This document shows positions 12,590 to 24,700 of a stretch of 64,000 nucleotides of DNA, piece after piece. The position numbers were made by a program, and so were the translations under genes. Each line of letters opens with the position of its first letter. The stretch's first letter is position 1. The notes below the pieces were generated by a model, which made no database searches, was not told the origin of the DNA, and saw only the letters and a list, made by a program, of their open reading frames with translations. Origin of the DNA: Lineus longissimus (lineage: Eukaryota; Nemertea; Pilidiophora; Heteronemertea; Lineidae); the NCBI RefSeq assembly GCF_910592395.1, contig NC_088319.1, forward strand, positions 5,706,001-5,770,000. Reading direction: 5' to 3'.

Positions 12590-13900
12590 GACCTTGAAAA
12601 GTATGTAAAAAAACTGCAGACGATATATGATGTATCATTGCTAGAAGTACCTATACCATATTTGTTTTCAAACTTTTTGGACCAGTATTAAGCGAACAAA
12701 TGATGTTGACGTGGCAATTTAATGTACACTGCGCCTGCATGACCGCAACTGAATGAAGAGATCATTCAGGGACTGCCACACAGCTGTCAGACAGTCCCTG
12801 AATGATCTCTTCATTCAGTTGCGGTCATGCAGGCGCAGTGGACACCAAATTGCCACGTCAACATCATTTGTTATAATTTCCTTGGTGTCCACTGTCTGGG
12901 AACACCCCAGGGCGCTCTGGCTTTGGCACTGCACATCTGTAGTGCCTGTGATGAGGAAGTCTCACACTCTCCCATCTTCGCAAGTGGTCGATTTTTGTCG
13001 CAACATTTGGGCCTAGGGCCCCGAACTCACTTCAGAGTGCATTATTAATGGGCTTCAGCTCCATGAAGCTTTCATCAGTGCACCCAGCCCCTGTGGATTT
13101 CATGTTCCCAAGGTAAGTATACGTACATTGCCACGTCATTTAAGTATTAAGCGAACAATGGCATATTTTGGCAATGGCATATTATTGACGTTTTGCCCCC
13201 TGGTAGCCAAACCGTGAATCATATGACATCAGATTTGGTCTCTGTGTAGGGGTCACCAAGGGGTACATCTATACTAAATTAGAGATATCTGGCTAAAGTG
13301 GTTACAAAACATGCCACCGTTCTCTAACGGCGGTGCCGCCAGACGACCTTGATCTTGTGGCCTTGAAAAGTGATCGGAAAAATAACGCGATGGACCATTG
13401 CTAGAAGAACAACCATATTTTTTTCAAATTTTTCGGACCAGTAATAAGGATCAATCGCATATTTTCACTTTTGACGTTTGGCCCCCTGGTGGTCAGACCG
13501 TAAATCATATGACGCAACGATTCAGTCTCTTAGAAGCGGTCACCCAGGGGTACATTTGTACTCAATTTGAGATCTCTGGCTAAAGCGGTTACAAAACGTC
13601 CATTGTCTAACGGCAGACTTTGACCTCTGTGACTTTGAAAAGTAAGTCAATTCAAAAACCAGGAGGATATGTGATGTAGCATTGCTAAAAGTACCTACCT
13701 TTTTTTTCGATTTCGAACAGTATTTAGGGAGAAAACGTATGTTTTCGCTTTTGACGTTTGGCCCCCTAGTGGCCAAACCGTGAATCATATGAGGTCCCTA
13801 TTCGGTCTCTGAGTAGCGGTCACCAAGGGGTACATGTGTACTAAGTTGGAGTTCAATAGCTTCAGCTGTAACGAAACGTGCCACCCATGTCTAACGACGG
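12590..13900. repeat. Tandem array, about 280-bp unit (Helentron-like repeat family)
   Basis: Three to four diverged units. The landmark GACGTTTGGCCCCCTGGTGG occurs near 13186, 13471 and 13749, about 280 bp apart. Each unit also has CCTTGAAAAGT, a CATTGCTAGAAGTACCTA-like string, GGTCACCAAGGGGTACAT and ACAAAACGTGCCACC. The first unit is interrupted by the palindromic insertion at 12700-13142. A further copy lies at 62020-62400. Confidence 0.75.
12700..13142. mobile_element. Foldback insertion with 16-bp flanking direct repeat
   Basis: The insert is flanked by AGTATTAAGCGAACAA on both sides (near 12686 and 13143). The ends share TGACGTGGCAAT in inverted orientation. The left part is a strong hairpin with about 50-bp arms: the arm at 12727-12774 is repeated inverted at 12791-12838 around a 16-bp loop. 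The rest is unclassified. It sits inside the first unit of the tandem array. Confidence 0.55.
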
Positions 13901-14622
13901 ACGACGTACACTGCGTCATTGGAAAGGCTCACAGGTGAGCCGAAATACGCTCAAGAATACCAACTCGCTGAGTAATTGGAGCACTCTACAAATGCCAACA
14001 TTGATTGATTGATTGATTGAAGGTATCTAACAAAAAGCTATTTTTATCCCCTGATGGTCAAATCGAATACTTCTAATCGATCGAGGGTCCATTACGCATC
14101 TGTAAAGATTTAAGACGTAAACAACGTCCAATCTTAAAGCTGACGGTTCAAACATACCTTCCCGAGTAAAGGCCGAAGCCGATGCACTCGGGAATGTACG
14201 TGATGAGCATTTGGATCTTCTATTGAATATACCCACTGTGCCTCGCTTTCGAGTTGCGTATTGGGGTTTATGGGTATATTCAGTAAACGATCTAAGAAAA
14301 TGCACATCACAAACATACCTGAGTGCTCCGCTTCGGCAAAGTTAATTAACCAGTGAGCTTTAATCTATTCAATTCAATGATTTTAGTAGTATCCTATCAA
14401 GTGCGGCAAGATTTGGTTATTCTTAAAGCAGGATTAGTGTACCTCAAAAAGAATTTTCCAACATGACGAGTAGACTACAAGCCTATGCAACATTCACCAC
14501 AGCATGTTCTCTTGTCACTTAGATATCTTTGATCTGCTTACACATCATAAAAATGTTCGTGTTTCGAATACTGATTCAAGGAAATCGAAATCGATTTCGT
14601 CATATTTAAAAAAAAAGTTTAT

Positions 14623-17260
14623 GTTTCATCGATCAGAAAAATTAGCTTCATCACCGACTCCCTGACCCCCGCCAAAATAATCGTCAACTGGCTGCAATGA
14701 AAAAACACTTTTTTTACTTACTTTGCAAATATCTCACCTGGCAATTGTATTGGTTCATGACAAATTAGATCGAAGGCAGCCTAACTTCGAAGAAATCAAT
14801 CAGTAATTTTTGCACACAAGCCTAAAAGGACAGAGAGACAATTATTTCTGAAGCTGAGTGTAATCATTTAGCGTCTGGGACGTGCATTCAAAACAAGGAA
14901 TTCGTCGTTCATGGAGCTCAACAATGACTGCTTGAAACATTACCAAATATGGCCATAACTTGGCATGAATGTTTATCATTATACTGAAATGAAAGTGAAT
15001 ATTACAATATGTATTAGGCAGCGCATTCTGGCACAAATTCAAATTGCTGTAAAATCTAAACCTTTAGATATTTTTCTAAAACGGCTGGAGATTTTGAAAC
15101 CGAACTTGCTGTATTCAATGCTGAAATGATAATAGATCATATTATGAGTCGTGTTCTGGTCGTTTTCTATGATGGCAGGCAACCATATGCTCTAGTTGAT
15201 TTTTGAATTGGTTTATACGAAACTTGTAAAACCCCATTTTTTTCCTGAAATTGAATTGGCCTGAGAAAACGGTTTTCGCTGCAAAAACATGCTTCTGGAT
15301 ACGAAAAAAAGCATCTTCCAGAAATATTTCTTTCTCATGAGAAGAAAAGCATTTTTCTCCGCGAAATTGTATTTTTTTCACAAGGAAAAAAATGCGTCTT
15401 CTCCCATGGCGAAAATCTTTTTTCTCCTTAAACGTTTTTTTTCTCCGTAAAATGTGAGATGTGTATGTGTAGCCATTGAATTTTGCTACTTTCGGAAGAT
15501 GCAAGGAGTCATTTTCCAAGATACATGACTATACACTATGTCACAACCTAGCCTTCCGAAGATTGGTATGTCTCGCCAGTGTATCATTCCATAACTGCAA
15601 AGGAATGTCGAAATAAGTGTATAATTACAAACATTCAATGTGAAAATAGGTAACTCCATTTTGCTTTCCAGAAAAAACAATTATAGGGAGTGAAGGTCTC
15701 GGTCTATGTCCCCCGCCAGATGCAATGTCGTTATGCAAGTCGGTTGGTAAACAGCGGAGAAACCTGGGACCAAGTCTTACAATGCAATTCTACAGTAGGC
15801 CGGGTGAGTATGGCACTGCAGACAGGCGAGATAAGCATTTGTGGTGTCCCCTCAAGGTTGTGACAGACAGGCGAGCCTGCCCCAAGATTGTGATTGTTGG
15901 GAATATGATGAGTCCTTCTTACGAAGTCCGCCATGTTGTAGTTGCATAAGCCATAATAATGTGTCTTCCGTGTGGTACTGAGACAATAATTGATTAGTCT
16001 ATCAGTTAAATGTAGCATAGTAGCTATTTTCTATTCCACGGCAGGACATGGTGGTAGTGGTGCTGGGGGGGGGGGGGGGGCTACATACCAACACGTACCG
16101 ACTTTGAACTTTCACCACATCGGTGAATTAATACTCAAAAACATCCTTAGCAAGACGTCCCAACCTCATAACCTCTTTTGGGGGACATACTGTCAGTGTC
16201 AATAAATAAGAGTCGTCTAGTTTCGCATTTGAATAATAAGAAAAATGTCACTTATTTCATACCAACACCTCGGACGCATTTCATTATTATTTGACAGGCT
16301 AACATTGCGAAAAAGAAAGTAAATATTTCATTTTCTTGGTGTGTCTTTTATCGCCTCAGTTAATGGCGAGAATTCTCCAGAATTAAAGTATAGGCTTCAA
16401 GCTTTCATGAAATTCATCGACCCATGATCACAAGTCGATTCATGTCACTGGTAAACTTTTTTTCCAAACGTTCTTACTTTAAAATGACGTGTCAAATTTA
16501 CTTGTGAGTAAAGCCGAAGCCGAGCACTCATAATTGTTAGTGATGCATTTGGTCCTTCAGCAGAGAATTCCTAACTACGAAGTATCCCCAAGTGCACTTC
16601 AATTCAAGTGAAACCTTCAAAATATGTTATCTGAAATCAGTATATAGATTTCTTCAAAAAACTTTATTACCAGAGGTCTCATCTTAAACATGGGTGTGCA
16701 AAGATAAGTTGAACAAACAATTTGTAACTTTAAAACTGTCGCCCACGAGAATAGCATGAAAGGAATGGGCGGCTTTCTATTGCAGTATGTTTATCTTCCT
16801 CTGGTTCATCAGTAAACTATATTTCTAAACGTGTGTGATGCTTTTCAAGTTTTGTTTCAGCTCCAAGATAGAAGAAAAATGCGTCATTCGTTCTTTCTAG
16901 TACGCACAATTCCTGGCGCGAGAGACCATTCCCACCACGTGAGTGCACGCCGATATCCGAGTTCACGTCACGTTCATTTGTTGATGGAAACTACTTATAA
17001 AGAACACAATAAGAAATACCAATACTCGAAGATTTAACTTCCGGTTAACCGCCACTTGTTGGCCGTCTCTCAACGATAAAACTGATCTATTACTGGCGAT
17101 ACTTGAATACCCTTTGATATTTGATTTATATGCATGTCCTGCACGTGGAGGTATTTTACAAAAAGCTGTAAACAACGTCTGGGATTACGGGTCAAACATA
17201 CCTCCCCGAGTAAAGGCCGAAGCCGATCACTCGGGAATGTTCGTGATATGAATTTGGATC
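14623..17260. repeat. Segmental duplication, copy 2
   Basis: Counterpart of the segment starting at 9861. It has its own extra insertion at about 15190-15675, an AT-rich block with repeated TTTTCTCCGYRAAA-like strings absent from copy 1. A short inverted piece of the 17110-17155 sequence recurs at 18218-18270. No gene is recognised. Confidence 0.7.
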
Positions 17261-17269
17261 TTTACATGT

Positions 17270-18609
17270 TTACCACACCAGATGGTTCAGCCATTAACTG
17301 GGAAAAGAACATAAGACTCTCATAAGAGGTATGGAGAAAATATTCAGTTGCTTGATGATAAAGGTATTTTGCTTCACATGAGAGAGGCGACTGATTACAG
17401 CAGGAAAGCTTTATGTATTTTGAGAACACGTCAGAACTTACCAACAATCTTCACAATTCCTCGGGAAGGTAGACTGCATTATGTGGAACATCACCACGGT
17501 CATGCAAAAGGTAAAGTGCAACAAGGAGGTCCTCATTGGAATGGAAGTATTATAACTAGACTCTGTAGAAAAGGAGACAAGAATATCAATTATGGTTAGA
17601 CGAAGTTTAATTGGTCTCCTGCAGCATGATCTCTATACAATACAATATAATACAATACAATACAATATATATACAATTGCAGTTGACCATGGGCACTCGC
17701 CTGCTGTTCACCCCGCAGCTCCTCCTCATAGCTAACCAAAGGCGAAACGTAAAGTAAAGATTGTTAATCTTCCTTTTGCGTAGTTTCAGGTGTCCCGAGC
17801 GGGTGTTGAAAGCAGACGTTTTGCGGTGCTCATTAATCATTTTGATATCTTTTTAACTCACCATTGCCGTAAATAGTGTAAAATATTCAAATTTATACGG
17901 CTAAGTTGTTTTCGTTAGTGATATTTGCATGGGAGAAGTTTGATAGGTCATAGGACGGTGGAAACGAGAACAGTGAAGGAAATCATATATTTGTTAATAC
18001 AAATTATTAAAGCGGGATGTGTTTTTAAGAAAACGGGTCCTTGGCACATACACGCACCATGGCCCTATACAGGAGTCTAAATCTGTAACGGATATGTGGC
18101 ATGATAACGTCTTGACGTTGTTTGCGTCCTAGATCTTTTCAAACCCTAGTGGGCTTTCGCTCATTCAGAAGTATTCTATTTACCCGTTAGCGGATAAAAA
18201 TATGTTTTGGTTAAAATACCTTCACGTGCAGGACATGCTTAAAAGAATTTTTATATATTATATAAATCAAGTATAAACGGGTGTTCAAAAATAGTAATAA
18301 ACAAGTTTTATCATTGATAATATCTGAAAGACCAAGTGACAGTCGAAAAGACTAGCATGTAGGCCATGATCCAATTTATGGAAATAGCCACTGCGAACGT
18401 CGGTCAACTATCATGACTATAGCGGTATTGTGTGGTACTAAGGTTGGCCAATCCGGAGTTAGATATTGCACTAGCACCGAGGATACTTTAATTCACCATT
18501 CGAGCGCTGCCACCTAAAGTCAGATCTCATTTCAACAGCACCGAGGTCACTTCAGTTTCCCATTCGAGCTTGATAAGTTTCTTTAACATTTCACAAATAA
18601 AATGGTGAT
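17270..18609. other. Region upstream of the lipid-transfer-like gene
   Basis: No coding exon was recognised. An 83-codon frame at 17348-17599 has no known domain. A (TACAA)n microsatellite lies at 17638-17675. An inverted copy of the 17110 sequence lies at 18218-18270. Just before the start codon a block AGCACCGAGG...CATTCGAGC occurs twice (18473-18506 and 18537-18568). No TATA box can be assigned with confidence. Confidence 0.5.
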
Positions 18610-18613
18610 ATGA
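18602..18613 (+). promoter_or_regulatory. Minimal upstream ORF overlapping the main start codon
   Basis: ATG GTG ATA TGA has A at -3 and G at +4, a strong initiation context. Its stop overlaps the next ATG, which is the start of the signal-peptide frame (ATGA overlap). If transcription begins upstream of 18602, this 3-codon uORF would be met first and the main frame would depend on leaky scanning or reinitiation. The transcription start is unknown. Confidence 0.4.
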
Positions 18614-18768
18614 ACTGGTATATCTTTTTTTCCTTTGCGTTCGCGGCCTGTTCAGCCGCTGGCGTGTCCTGTGAGTATTTCCAGCTACATGAAGGGTTTG
18701 AGTACGTGTATAAGGAAGAAGTTGAATGTCACCTGCGGAGTGCTGGAACTATACAGGTCAAAGCAAAG
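18610..18768 (+). CDS. Exon 1: signal peptide and start of the lipid-binding barrel
   Basis: 53 codons, ending in phase 0 before GTAATT. Residues 1-21 are a hydrophobic leader (IFFSFAFAACSAAG). It is followed by FQLHEGFEYVYKEEVE and IQVKAK, the opening beta strands known from vitellogenin/MTP proteins (a G-x-EYVYKYE-like block, then a strand ending in the I-x-V-K-A-K type). Confidence 0.85.
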
Positions 18769-21700
18769 GTAATTATAACACATTATGTCTATTTGCGTAG
18801 TTTCAGGCGTGCTCTTGATAATGATAACGGTAAAGCGTCCATCACCGGGAGGCGCCATCACATCTGCAAGAAATTTTGCATGATTTCAGAAAGGTAAATT
18901 ACCAAGCTGTTGCCTGCCCGGTCACCTTCCAGTATGCAGTCACTGTAAAAGTTCACATCATCAGATTGCGCATTTACCATGGAAAACAAAATCTGTCTAA
19001 AATATCGGACGCTGGTCCGATTGTATCCCCGACTGGACCCATGCCAACCCGCGTGCAGTGCATAATTTTGTGCAGACCGATGCATTATAGCCGTTTATAA
19101 AGTCCCAAACCATTGATCGGACCAGATCACATCGCTCACGACGTCATAATTGATTGAGACAACATTTTAAATCTGTAAGTTGGATAATAACGTTTACAGA
19201 TTCGGCAATGCCTGGGATTGCGAACAAGTTGCAATGATCTGATAAGCATTGATAATTCGGCATTTTCGGTACCCCTTTGAAAAGCTTGAATATTTCAGTG
19301 TCCAAAGTACATTAACGACCAATTTAGTAATAGTAATAATTTGGACAAGGCCCCTTATGTGATTGGAATGGTGGTTATGGTTCAAATGTCGTTCGAATTC
19401 TGTTCAAGTTGATATTAAATTTTCGTGAATATATCGTCTTTATATTGAAATTACTGTTATGTCTCCTCTAAGCCAGGTGAGCACGCTGAGTAATGCTGTG
19501 TCGAAATGTTCGGCCATGCACTACCTAGCATGGGTTCCGCCCCATCAATAATCTAACAGGCGTTAACATAACTAATCAAAACGATCATTCCTCATCGCGC
19601 AGGTAGTCTACCACGCATAACAAGGAGGGGCTGTTAATAACCTCCGGATGGTTAATGAGATTCTTACACCTCAACATGATTAATACATGTTCCATTGACT
19701 TACAAAAAGTATACCAGGGTTGATTTGATGGAAAACCGATTATTCTGGAATTTAAGTTATGTCTTTGATAAGGCATGTGAATATGCTAGTTACAAGTACA
19801 GTTCACCATAGTTTTCCTACTAGAAGTGAAAGAATTATCCAACTTTTCTCATTGTTAATGCGTATTCCCAAATGTGGTTTATGCGTATCTTGGACGTTGT
19901 TAATTGGAGTACGGCCTTACGAGACGGTCAGTTTGAAACATACATCGTCTGCTATAGGAAAAGTTGTTTATGGTACATACCATTAACGAGACCGTATACG
20001 GTCTCGTTAATGGTATATACCGTTGTCCACTGTGATATCGTACCAGACCAGATCATCTTCGTGCGCGTTTACTCGGTAGACCAATCACCCATATACAATA
20101 ACGAGACTTGCAGTGACGTTAGAAGTATAAGGTAATAAACGCAACAACAAAATCGTGAAAATAATACAAATGCACCGAATTTTGTACACAAAGTGCGAAA
20201 TACGAAATATGAAAATGTATTTCACCGAAGTCGTTGACCCGTAGGCCTTTCACCATAAACAAAAGGCAAATCTAAGACGGCCATATATCACCCTCTTATA
20301 GAAATCTGTCTGATTCTTATAGGCTCTTAATTGTTGTGGCCCTTTACAATATCAGGCTGATATTTGTATAATAGATCATTGTCGGTGACATGTTGAGAAA
20401 TGCTTTTATGGATCACACGCTCCAATAATTTAGATGGTAAGTTTAATAACGTGAATAAGGTGAGAGGTCGGTAATTGGATAGCGATGATTTGCTGCCCTT
20501 ATTTTTAAAGATAGGAATTATTGTACTGCTTTTTTTCCAACAGTTTGGAAATATACCACTTGCAATAATCTTTTCAAACAGCTTACACGAGGGACCATCT
20601 AGCGAGTTACCAACCATCTTTAGCATCTTATTAGTTATTTCATCTTACCAGCAACCATTAGAAGCATCTAAGTTGTATAAACGTTTCCTTAATAATACCC
20701 TTAGTACTAACGGTGACTGCTTCCAAAACAGAGCCCGTTTTCAGCGGACAAAGGGGAGAATAATTTTCATTTACACTGTGCCAGAATTTGGTCGTGAAAT
20801 CACCAAGGAAAGCAGCACCCTGTTCGTCTTCCACTGCATGCATGATATCCATTACAATCTAATGTTTGAATTCCAGATCAGTCCTTATTCCCTAGTTATT
20901 TTTTAAGAACCCAATAAGCTTTCGAACTTGAACTTTTGTTGTCAAGGGATTCACACACATGTTGACGGTGGCCTGTTTTGGCATCTGTGATCATAATATC
21001 TCTTGCTAAATTTTCGTGTTCTTTGAACCTATCATAATTTGCCGTATTACAGGCTTTCAGAAACTTTTTATGATACTTATCACGAAAATCTAGAGCATTT
21101 CGTAACCTCTGATTGAGCCAAGGTGCATCTTTTGAACTTATGATCACATTGTAATTGGGTATATTGGCTTCAAATATAGTAAATAATGCTTGTGTAAATG
21201 CCTTGGCCGGTTATTATACATCATTATTCAAAAGAAGACGATCCCGATCAACGTCATATTATATCGCATTATTACTATTTTAGACTCAGGCTGTTCAAAA
21301 AAGGACAATGAATTCAATGTGATGTAGTGATGAGAGCCTGAGATCGGGGAGTGAACAATTAGTGCTTAGTCAAAGAGACCAGGCGTGTCGGAGAAGATTA
21401 GATCAAGACACAGCCTAGAGGTTGGGGTAATTCTTGTTGGTTCATGTAACTCGGTAAGGGAATGCCTATTGCTTAAATCACACAAAGTGTTACCCTCGGT
21501 ATTAATGTCATCCTGTCATCGTATCTTATTTCTTCAGTTAAAGTCTCGCCAATTATGACAACTTCATCTTGTAAGTTAAGGTCCCCTAATTTAGAGTTAA
21601 TTGCATCAAAATATATATTCCTGGCTGCCACCGACTGAGAGGGAGACCGAAGATCCTAGGATCATGTTACGTTTATTTATGAATAATTCCAACCATACAT

Positions 21701-24700
21701 TTTCGTAATTTACATGGACGAAGGAAAATTAAAGCAAGAAGCAGAGTGTTCATAAGAAATAAAACAGCAGACTTCCCTGGTCGTGGGAATCCACAACGTT
21801 TTGCTCTGAATGTTGATCGAGAGTATCTTGGCCGACTTTTGTTTTTAAATAGGCGTATTCGTGCCCTCCAAAGAGCCGGATCACCCGCCATTATAATGAA
21901 AACCTGAATGAAAGTATCTTTACAGTGTATTTCTGTGAAAGCCTCTGGCCTCTATAATTCTCTACACTCTGGGGATTTTATTCTCCTTGATGATCATTCA
22001 TTAACCGCCATGATCATTGTCATGGTGTATTCTTTCATTCTAACAGAGTATTACCGCGGGATTTTGTTTCCCCGGCCGTTAGGCCTTCTTGAAATATGCA
22101 CAACGTCACCATCGAGAGGGCAAGCAGAGCACACACCCTCAGGTAGAACACAAATGTATAAAAATTGATCTGAATTCAACTCTCACATAAGACAGAGCTC
22201 TCCCAGCCAGAACAGGGATGTTCCCAGAAAAAAATACCCCCTTCCGCAACCTCCCGCATTTAATCTGTAATCCCAGGAGCCCCGTCTGCCATGTCAGTTG
22301 TAGCATCGTTTGAATTACAGTCTTTATTTGAAAGACTATGTTTGAATCAAAGTTAAAGTTGGCTCCCTGCATGGCATTTTGTAATCTACGCGGACGAAGA
22401 CAGAATACAGTTTAGGATCAATTTGCTAAAACCAAATCAAGTAAGGTAAAATGGGGTAATTGTAGCCCCCTTTTCATTTATAACTTTGGTTATGCCAGAA
22501 ATTTCTAGGCACATTAACTAAAACTGGCCTGCATCTTGTAGTAGCACCTCATACAATTTTACAGCCTGCATTTTGGTGCACTTAGTCTAAAATAATGCCT
22601 CTGAGAGACAATAGAAGACTCGTGGTCTTGGGGTATGGGCGGTTATTACCGCAAATAAAGACAAACCAAAGCAAAGACACTTGTGTAGCATATCAAGGAC
22701 ACGTAGATTGATACTCCTATGTGTGCCACATCAAAGACATCTGGACCATACACCACATCAAAGATAACGATGCGAAGTCAACAGGCGGCGCCACCGTCTT
22801 GGGAAAAGTAAAAACGATTTCGACAACTATAGGTTTTTGTTGATATAAGCGACTATTTTTATTTTTATAATCATTTTTTTCTCGCAGTGAAATTTTTATT
22901 AATTGATTCAACTTCAATAAGTTAAATGAGAAGAAAAATAAATATCTCGACTTGAAAAAAAAATTAATTTCAAATTTTTTTTCTTGACTTGAAAAAAAAT
23001 ATCTTGACTAGAAAAAAATCATTTCGACTAGAAACAAAAAAATCATTTCGACTTTTTGAAGCAAACGGCTTGCCATAGGAGAGAGGTGGCAAATAACAAC
23101 AACGTCAACAGGCAGCGTACGGCCGCCAGCAATCTACAGTGGCGCCGCCTGTTGACTTCGCATCGTTATCTTTGACGTGGTGTATGGTCCAGATGTCTTT
23201 GATGTGGCACACATAGGAGTATCAATCTACGTGTCCTTGATATGCTACACAAGTGTCTTTGCTTTGGTTTGTCTTTATGTGCGGTAATAACCGCCCAGGA
23301 GTATCAATCTACGTGTCCTTGATATGCTACACAAGTGTCTTTGCTTTGGTTTGTCTTTATTTGCGGTTATAACCGCCCATACTTGGGGTATTTGTAGCTC
23401 CTGACTAAAATTCAAAATTGCATGTTTTGATGTTTTTTATGTATGAGAACATTTTTTCACAGGTTTATGGTCTATATTAGTAATAAAGCTTTCGATATTA
23501 TTAGAATCTAGGTTGACGACGAGATCTTGCTGGTATCAAACGATATTTATTGAGCACATTTAGTGATGTTACATTGTATGTAATTCGGATAGATTTATGA
23601 TCAAATAATATAATTGGGTATAAGAATTTAAAAAACTAGCATTTTCATGATTTATGACAGGATATATCGAGCAACTTACTACAAATACCCCGAGGGTACC
23701 TTGGTCAGAAAAGTGACTTTGAACATATTTACTTTTAATAATGACATCAAATGCCGTATACAACATTCTCTACACTCAATACTGATCACCTGAACCAAGT
23801 TTAAAATACATCAATGCTCTGCAAGTGTGGAAAATTCAGACCTGTAAAAAGTTCGATCCCAACTTTTGTTGTGCATGTGTCTGATTTGTTTACTTCTTAT
23901 AGCCAAAGCTCTTACACAAAATGATGCATAATTCAAAACTATTTATGTTGTGATACTCAAAAGTCCCCTCTTTCATATCTATGCTTGGGTTGGCTGAATA
24001 GTTCCATGGTTACCGGAATATGAATCAAAAACATTGCCAGGGGCTACAATTAGACCGGGGCTACAAATACCCCATTTTACCTTTCTGTACGTTTTGATCA
24101 AGTCACCGAATAAAAGTTTTATTTATTTAAATATACATGTACTTATCGTTGCGATTTTTACGCCACATTTTTGCGTTTTCAGCGGACTAGCAAGATTTGA
24201 TTTGGATTGAGTGGATAGCATTTTGACCCAGGTAACAGAACTCGGGCATTTGCTTAGTAAGCGTCGAAGATATGTTACTTTTCATCAGCGCGACTCCAAT
24301 AATTTCAGGTGAGCTTCACTCCTATCAGGAAAACTGGTAGGAAATTGGAGATATCACAGGCAGTGTATCGAGTCTTCCTCAAGGACAAGGCATCGGGACA
24401 GACAAGTGAGTAGACTATGGAATGTAAAAAGTACTCACATTATGGAAATTTTAATATCAAATATTTTCGTACCGGTATGCAATTAAGAAGAGATCATCAG
24501 ATTGTTTTAAATGCCGCTGTTTTTCTTGTTTCACTTGGCTGGTATCCCCATTCTGTGGCGTCACCTGCAAACTGTCCGAGGCATGGCCAACCACCTCTGC
24601 GAGCAAATCGAGCTCCAAACTGAAGATCACATAAAAAATAAGCAATGTTCTCCTACAGTACATCAACCACGGCTCAAATCGTTTTTTCAGCTAGTCACTT

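Larger units (their letters stand above)
11624..14018 (+). mobile_element. 5'-truncated CR1/L2-like LINE with nested insertions
   Basis: The insert is flanked by GAAGGT at 11618-11623 and 14019-14024, the sequence expected once at this site from duplicate copy 2. It begins inside a reverse transcriptase frame, as 5'-truncated non-LTR elements do, and ends in a (TTGA)n run typical of CR1/L2-like 3' ends. Between about 12590 and 13900 the 3' part was invaded by a 280-bp tandem array. Confidence 0.75.
9861..14350. repeat. Segmental duplication, copy 1 (split by a LINE)
   Basis: Positions 9861-11623 and 14019-14240 match 14623-17260 in order and orientation. Shared blocks include the TCGTCAACTGGCTGCAATGA block (9919 and 14682), the GCACTGCAGACAGGCGAGA block (10350 and 15813), and the sequence around ATTCTCCAGAATTAAAGTAT (11045 and 16370). 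The LINE at 11624-14018 interrupts this copy. Function unknown; no coding signal. Confidence 0.75.

Noticed and set aside
12753-13048. GTPQGALALAL string as a reverse transcriptase GxPQG motif
   Set aside because: It lies in the foldback insertion, out of context with any other RT block, and frames around it are short.
17348-17599. 83-codon frame as a small gene upstream of the lipid-transfer-like gene
   Set aside because: No domain, signal or splice support; left as unclassified.
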